Shown here: positions 61,898 to 64,000 of the stretch, in pieces
How positions within the stretch are numbered: position 1 is the stretch's first letter
How the letters are laid out: each line of letters begins with the position of its first letter
Assembly: GCF_947496855.1 (NCBI RefSeq)
Contig: NZ_CANMED010000008.1
Span: 326,509 to 390,508 of the forward strand
From: an uncultured Aquimarina sp.
GTDB lineage: Bacteria > Bacteroidota > Bacteroidia > Flavobacteriales > Flavobacteriaceae
DNA length: 64,000 nucleotides
Direction: 5' to 3'
Notes under the pieces: generated by a model
Seen by the model: the letters and a program-made list of their open reading frames with translations, nothing else
What the model was told of the DNA's origin: nothing
The model's database searches: none
Made by a program: the position numbers and the translations under genes

Positions 61898-64000
61898 ATG
61901 AAACCAGTTTTATTCTTTTTATTTTCATTGAACACCATCTTGGCAATAGGTCAGACAGGAAAGCTGAAAGGATACATTAACACTAATGAAGCTGCCTTAC
62001 CTTATGCTAATGTAGCCATATCAAACCCTTTCTTTAATACATATATATCTGCCGATAGAAATGGTTTTTTTGAAATCGAAAATATTCCTTTTGGAGATTA
62101 CCGCTTAAAGATTAGTTCTTTAGGACACCAAACTTTGACAGAAAACATTTCAATAACACTAAGTACCCAAACCAAAAAATTTACTCTTAAAGAAGATCGT
62201 TTAAATCTGGACCAGGTCGTAGTAAGTGCAACTAGAAATCGTGTGAATCGAAAAAATGCTCCAGTGGTTGTGAATGTATTAAGTCCCAAACTATTGGAAG
62301 CCACGCAATCTATATCAATTTCTGAAGGACTAAACTACTCTCCTGGAGTTAGAGTAGAAAATAATTGTCAGAATTGTGGATTCACCCAAGTAAGGCTTAA
62401 TGGTTTGGATGGTAGCTACACCCAGGTATTAATAAATAGCCGAGCCGTTTTTAGCGCACTAAATAGCGTATACGGATTAGAGCAGATACCTACTAATATT
62501 GTTGAACGTATTGAAGTAGTAAGAAGCGGAGGATCTGCTCTTTATGGATCAAATGCCATTGCAGGAACAATTAACATTATCACTAAAGACCCAGTTCTAA
62601 ACACCTGGGAAATTGGAACGTATCTTGGTCTTATTAATGGAGACACCCCAGATCGTTCTTTGAATTTTAATACATCTCTTGTAAGTGATGATTTAAAGTC
62701 AGGAATTACCGTATTTGGACTTAATAGAGATCGAGAAGAGTTTGATGCTAATAATGACGGCTTTACTGAATTAACAACACTACAGAACACTACTTTTGGA
62801 TTAAAAACATTCTTAAAACCAAATGACAGAAGTAAAATATCATTAGATTTAACTACAATTAAAGAATACCGTCGCGGAGGAGATCGTCTTAATCTTGCCC
62901 CTCATTTTACTGATATAACAGAAGAATTAGATCATAACACTTTTTTGGGAGGCATTACTTACGAAGTAGAAAATAAAAAAGGAACAAATAATCTATCTAT
63001 TTATACTTCTGGTCAATACACCGATAGAGATAGCTACTACGGGGGATTAGGCGGCGAAAGGACAAGACAAGATAGTATTCTTGCATTAAACTCTTATGGA
63101 GTTACCAAAGATCTATCATTACTTACCGGAATTCAATTTACTAAAACTTTAAAAAATAATCATATTATCACAATAGGTACAGAATACAATATCAGTGATA
63201 CTGAAGATATTATTGCTGGGTACAATAGATTAATTGATCAACAAGTCCATACTATTGGATCCTATGCACAGTATGAATGGAAACCGAGTGATGATTTCAT
63301 AGCGCTTATAGGAACTAGATTAGACCATGTAAACATTGAAGGCAAATACAATATAGGTGATATTTCTCGCGATATATCAATAAAACAAACAGTGTTAAGT
63401 CCGAGAATAACATTGTCCTACAACCTTCTTAACTCTTTAAAACTGAGAGGAGGTTACGCAAGAGGATTTAGAGCTCCCCAAGCTTTCAATGAAGATTTAC
63501 ATATCTCATCAGTTGGAGGAGAACCTCAGTTCGTGATTTTATCAGAAAACTTAGATACTGAGTTTTCAAATGCTTTTACAGCTTCTTTAAATTATACAAA
63601 AAACATAAATAAGATTCAAGCTGATTTTTTATTAGAAGGATTTTACACAAGTCTTGAAGATCCTTTCGCATTAGTTAATACTGGTGCGGTTCTTGAAAAC
63701 GGTTCTATTCTTGAAGAAGTTAGAAATGGATCAGGAGCAAAAGTATTTGGAACAAATTTTGAAATTGGCATATCTCCATCTAAAAAGTGGCAATTCCAAT
63801 TAGGAGGAACTATTCAGAAAGCTATGTACGATGAAAGTCAAATACTTTTTGAAAGCGATGGCGCAACACCTGGAGAAGGTAATGTGGTCGTTGATGAATT
63901 TGTAAGAAATCCTAACACTTATGGCTATCTTAGTACATCGTGGATTCCAGGAGAACAATTTAATATAAATCTTACTGGAACATATACTGGTGATATGACA
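61898..64000 (+). CDS. TonB-dependent receptor (partial, 5' part)
   Basis: Starts at ATG 61898 and runs off the window; 701 codons are seen. Signal peptide 1-19 (NTILAIGQ), a carboxypeptidase-regulatory-like beta domain (residues ~22-105: KLKGYINTNEAALPYANVAI, FGDYRLKISSLGHQ), then the plug (LDQVVVSATRNRVNRKN, IPTNIVERIEVVRSGGSALYGSNAIAGTINI). The barrel follows. NCQNCGFTQVRLNGLDGSYT is a CxxC-containing plug motif of a defined flavobacterial receptor group. It imports a metal chelate, vitamin or glycan with TonB; the substrate is not evident. Good promoter upstream at 61840-61869. Confidence 0.9.
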   Translation, partial: MKPVLFFLFSLNTILAIGQTGKLKGYINTNEAALPYANVAISNPFFNTYISADRNGFFEIENIPFGDYRLKISSLGHQTLTENISITLSTQTKKFTLKEDRLNLDQVVVSATRNRVNRKNAPVVVNVLSPKLLEATQSISISEGLNYSPGVRVENNCQNCGFTQVRLNGLDGSYTQVLINSRAVFSALNSVYGLEQIPTNIVERIEVVRSGGSALYGSNAIAGTINIITKDPVLNTWEIGTYLGLINGDTPDRSLNFNTSLVSDDLKSGITVFGLNRDREEFDANNDGFTELTTLQNTTFGLKTFLKPNDRSKISLDLTTIKEYRRGGDRLNLAPHFTDITEELDHNTFLGGITYEVENKKGTNNLSIYTSGQYTDRDSYYGGLGGERTRQDSILALNSYGVTKDLSLLTGIQFTKTLKNNHIITIGTEYNISDTEDIIAGYNRLIDQQVHTIGSYAQYEWKPSDDFIALIGTRLDHVNIEGKYNIGDISRDISIKQTVLSPRITLSYNLLNSLKLRGGYARGFRAPQAFNEDLHISSVGGEPQFVILSENLDTEFSNAFTASLNYTKNINKIQADFLLEGFYTSLEDPFALVNTGAVLENGSILEEVRNGSGAKVFGTNFEIGISPSKKWQFQLGGTIQKAMYDESQILFESDGATPGEGNVVVDEFVRNPNTYGYLSTSWIPGEQFNINLTGTYTGDMT

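Noticed and set aside
1-64000. tRNA, rRNA, prophage or intact IS element
   Set aside because: I read the intergenic regions for clover-leaf arms, transposase ORFs and phage modules and saw none; a tRNAscan and ISfinder run would settle it.

Overview
The window is chromosomal DNA of a marine-type flavobacterium (Bacteroidota, Flavobacteriia; an Aquimarina-like genus is my inference, not proven). The reasons are strongly AT-rich DNA, Bacteroidota promoters of the TTG-N(19-21)-TAnnTTTG type, two proteins ending in type IX secretion (T9SS) sorting domains, many SPII lipoproteins, bacillithiol synthesis (bshC), and the ribosomal/SRP block rpmB-rpmG-DUF4295-ftsY typical of the phylum. I see no tRNA, rRNA, CRISPR array, prophage or intact transposase.

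Layout. 1-7.2 kb is an accessory strip of mostly single, minus-strand orphan genes with unusually long spacers: a YwqK/MORN lipoprotein, a HAD phosphatase, an orphan Imm7-type immunity protein, a truncated metallo-beta-lactamase-fold remnant, DUF2071, and a CPBP protease. It carries decayed coding remnants and short shared flanking repeats. 7.2-9.2 kb is an ECF42-type sigma factor with two YciI/DGPF proteins. 9.3-12.9 kb is the DUF2339/DUF3999 membrane pair. 13-17 kb holds secreted or small stress proteins, including a caspase-fold candidate coupled to a YARHG protein, then PD40, DinB and NTF2-like proteins. 17.1-28.9 kb is more housekeeping: a Cys-rich microprotein beside ferritin, DUF985 cupin, sucC, a LON-substrate-binding-domain protein, lysA, an amidohydrolase, a DUF922 protease, a LysM/periplasmic-binding fusion and guaA.

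29-34.2 kb holds hydrolase, PNPOx, ThuA-T9SS and GNAT genes, then an HxlR-controlled redox cluster (nitroreductase, monooxygenase, DUF4437 cupin). 34.9-43.9 kb has bshC, two large peptidases (M14 with a GATase-like tail, and an M3 lipoprotein), a Tat-exported DinB protein, trmL and a divergent GTP-cyclohydrolase-II-like gene. 43.9-49.3 kb is gene-poor. It contains two short lipoproteins below the usual size cutoff, an AraC-pirin-nitroreductase cluster, and a promoter/terminator unit at 48.1-48.3 kb that looks like the lipoprotein unit with its coding part missing. 49.3-57.4 kb holds a secreted animal-type haem peroxidase, rimO, a beta-lactamase-fold hydrolase, an amidase and the ftsY/DUF4295/rpmG/rpmB block.

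57.6-60 kb is the most unusual part: a multi-hairpin structured transcript candidate followed by four tandem paralogs of an uncharacterised ~133-residue family, one of them frameshifted. The window ends with cinA, an HPt-domain gene, a C-terminal stub of a fumarylacetoacetate hydrolase, and the 5' part of a TonB-dependent receptor behind a textbook promoter.

How the genes fit together. Several neighbourhoods point to oxidative, electrophile or metal stress: bacillithiol, ferritin plus a Cys-rich microprotein, two separately regulated nitroreductase clusters, pirin, DinB proteins and a haem peroxidase. The coupled pairs (DUF2339/DUF3999, YARHG/caspase-like, YciI/YciI/sigma) are supported by short spacing or overlapping reading frames.
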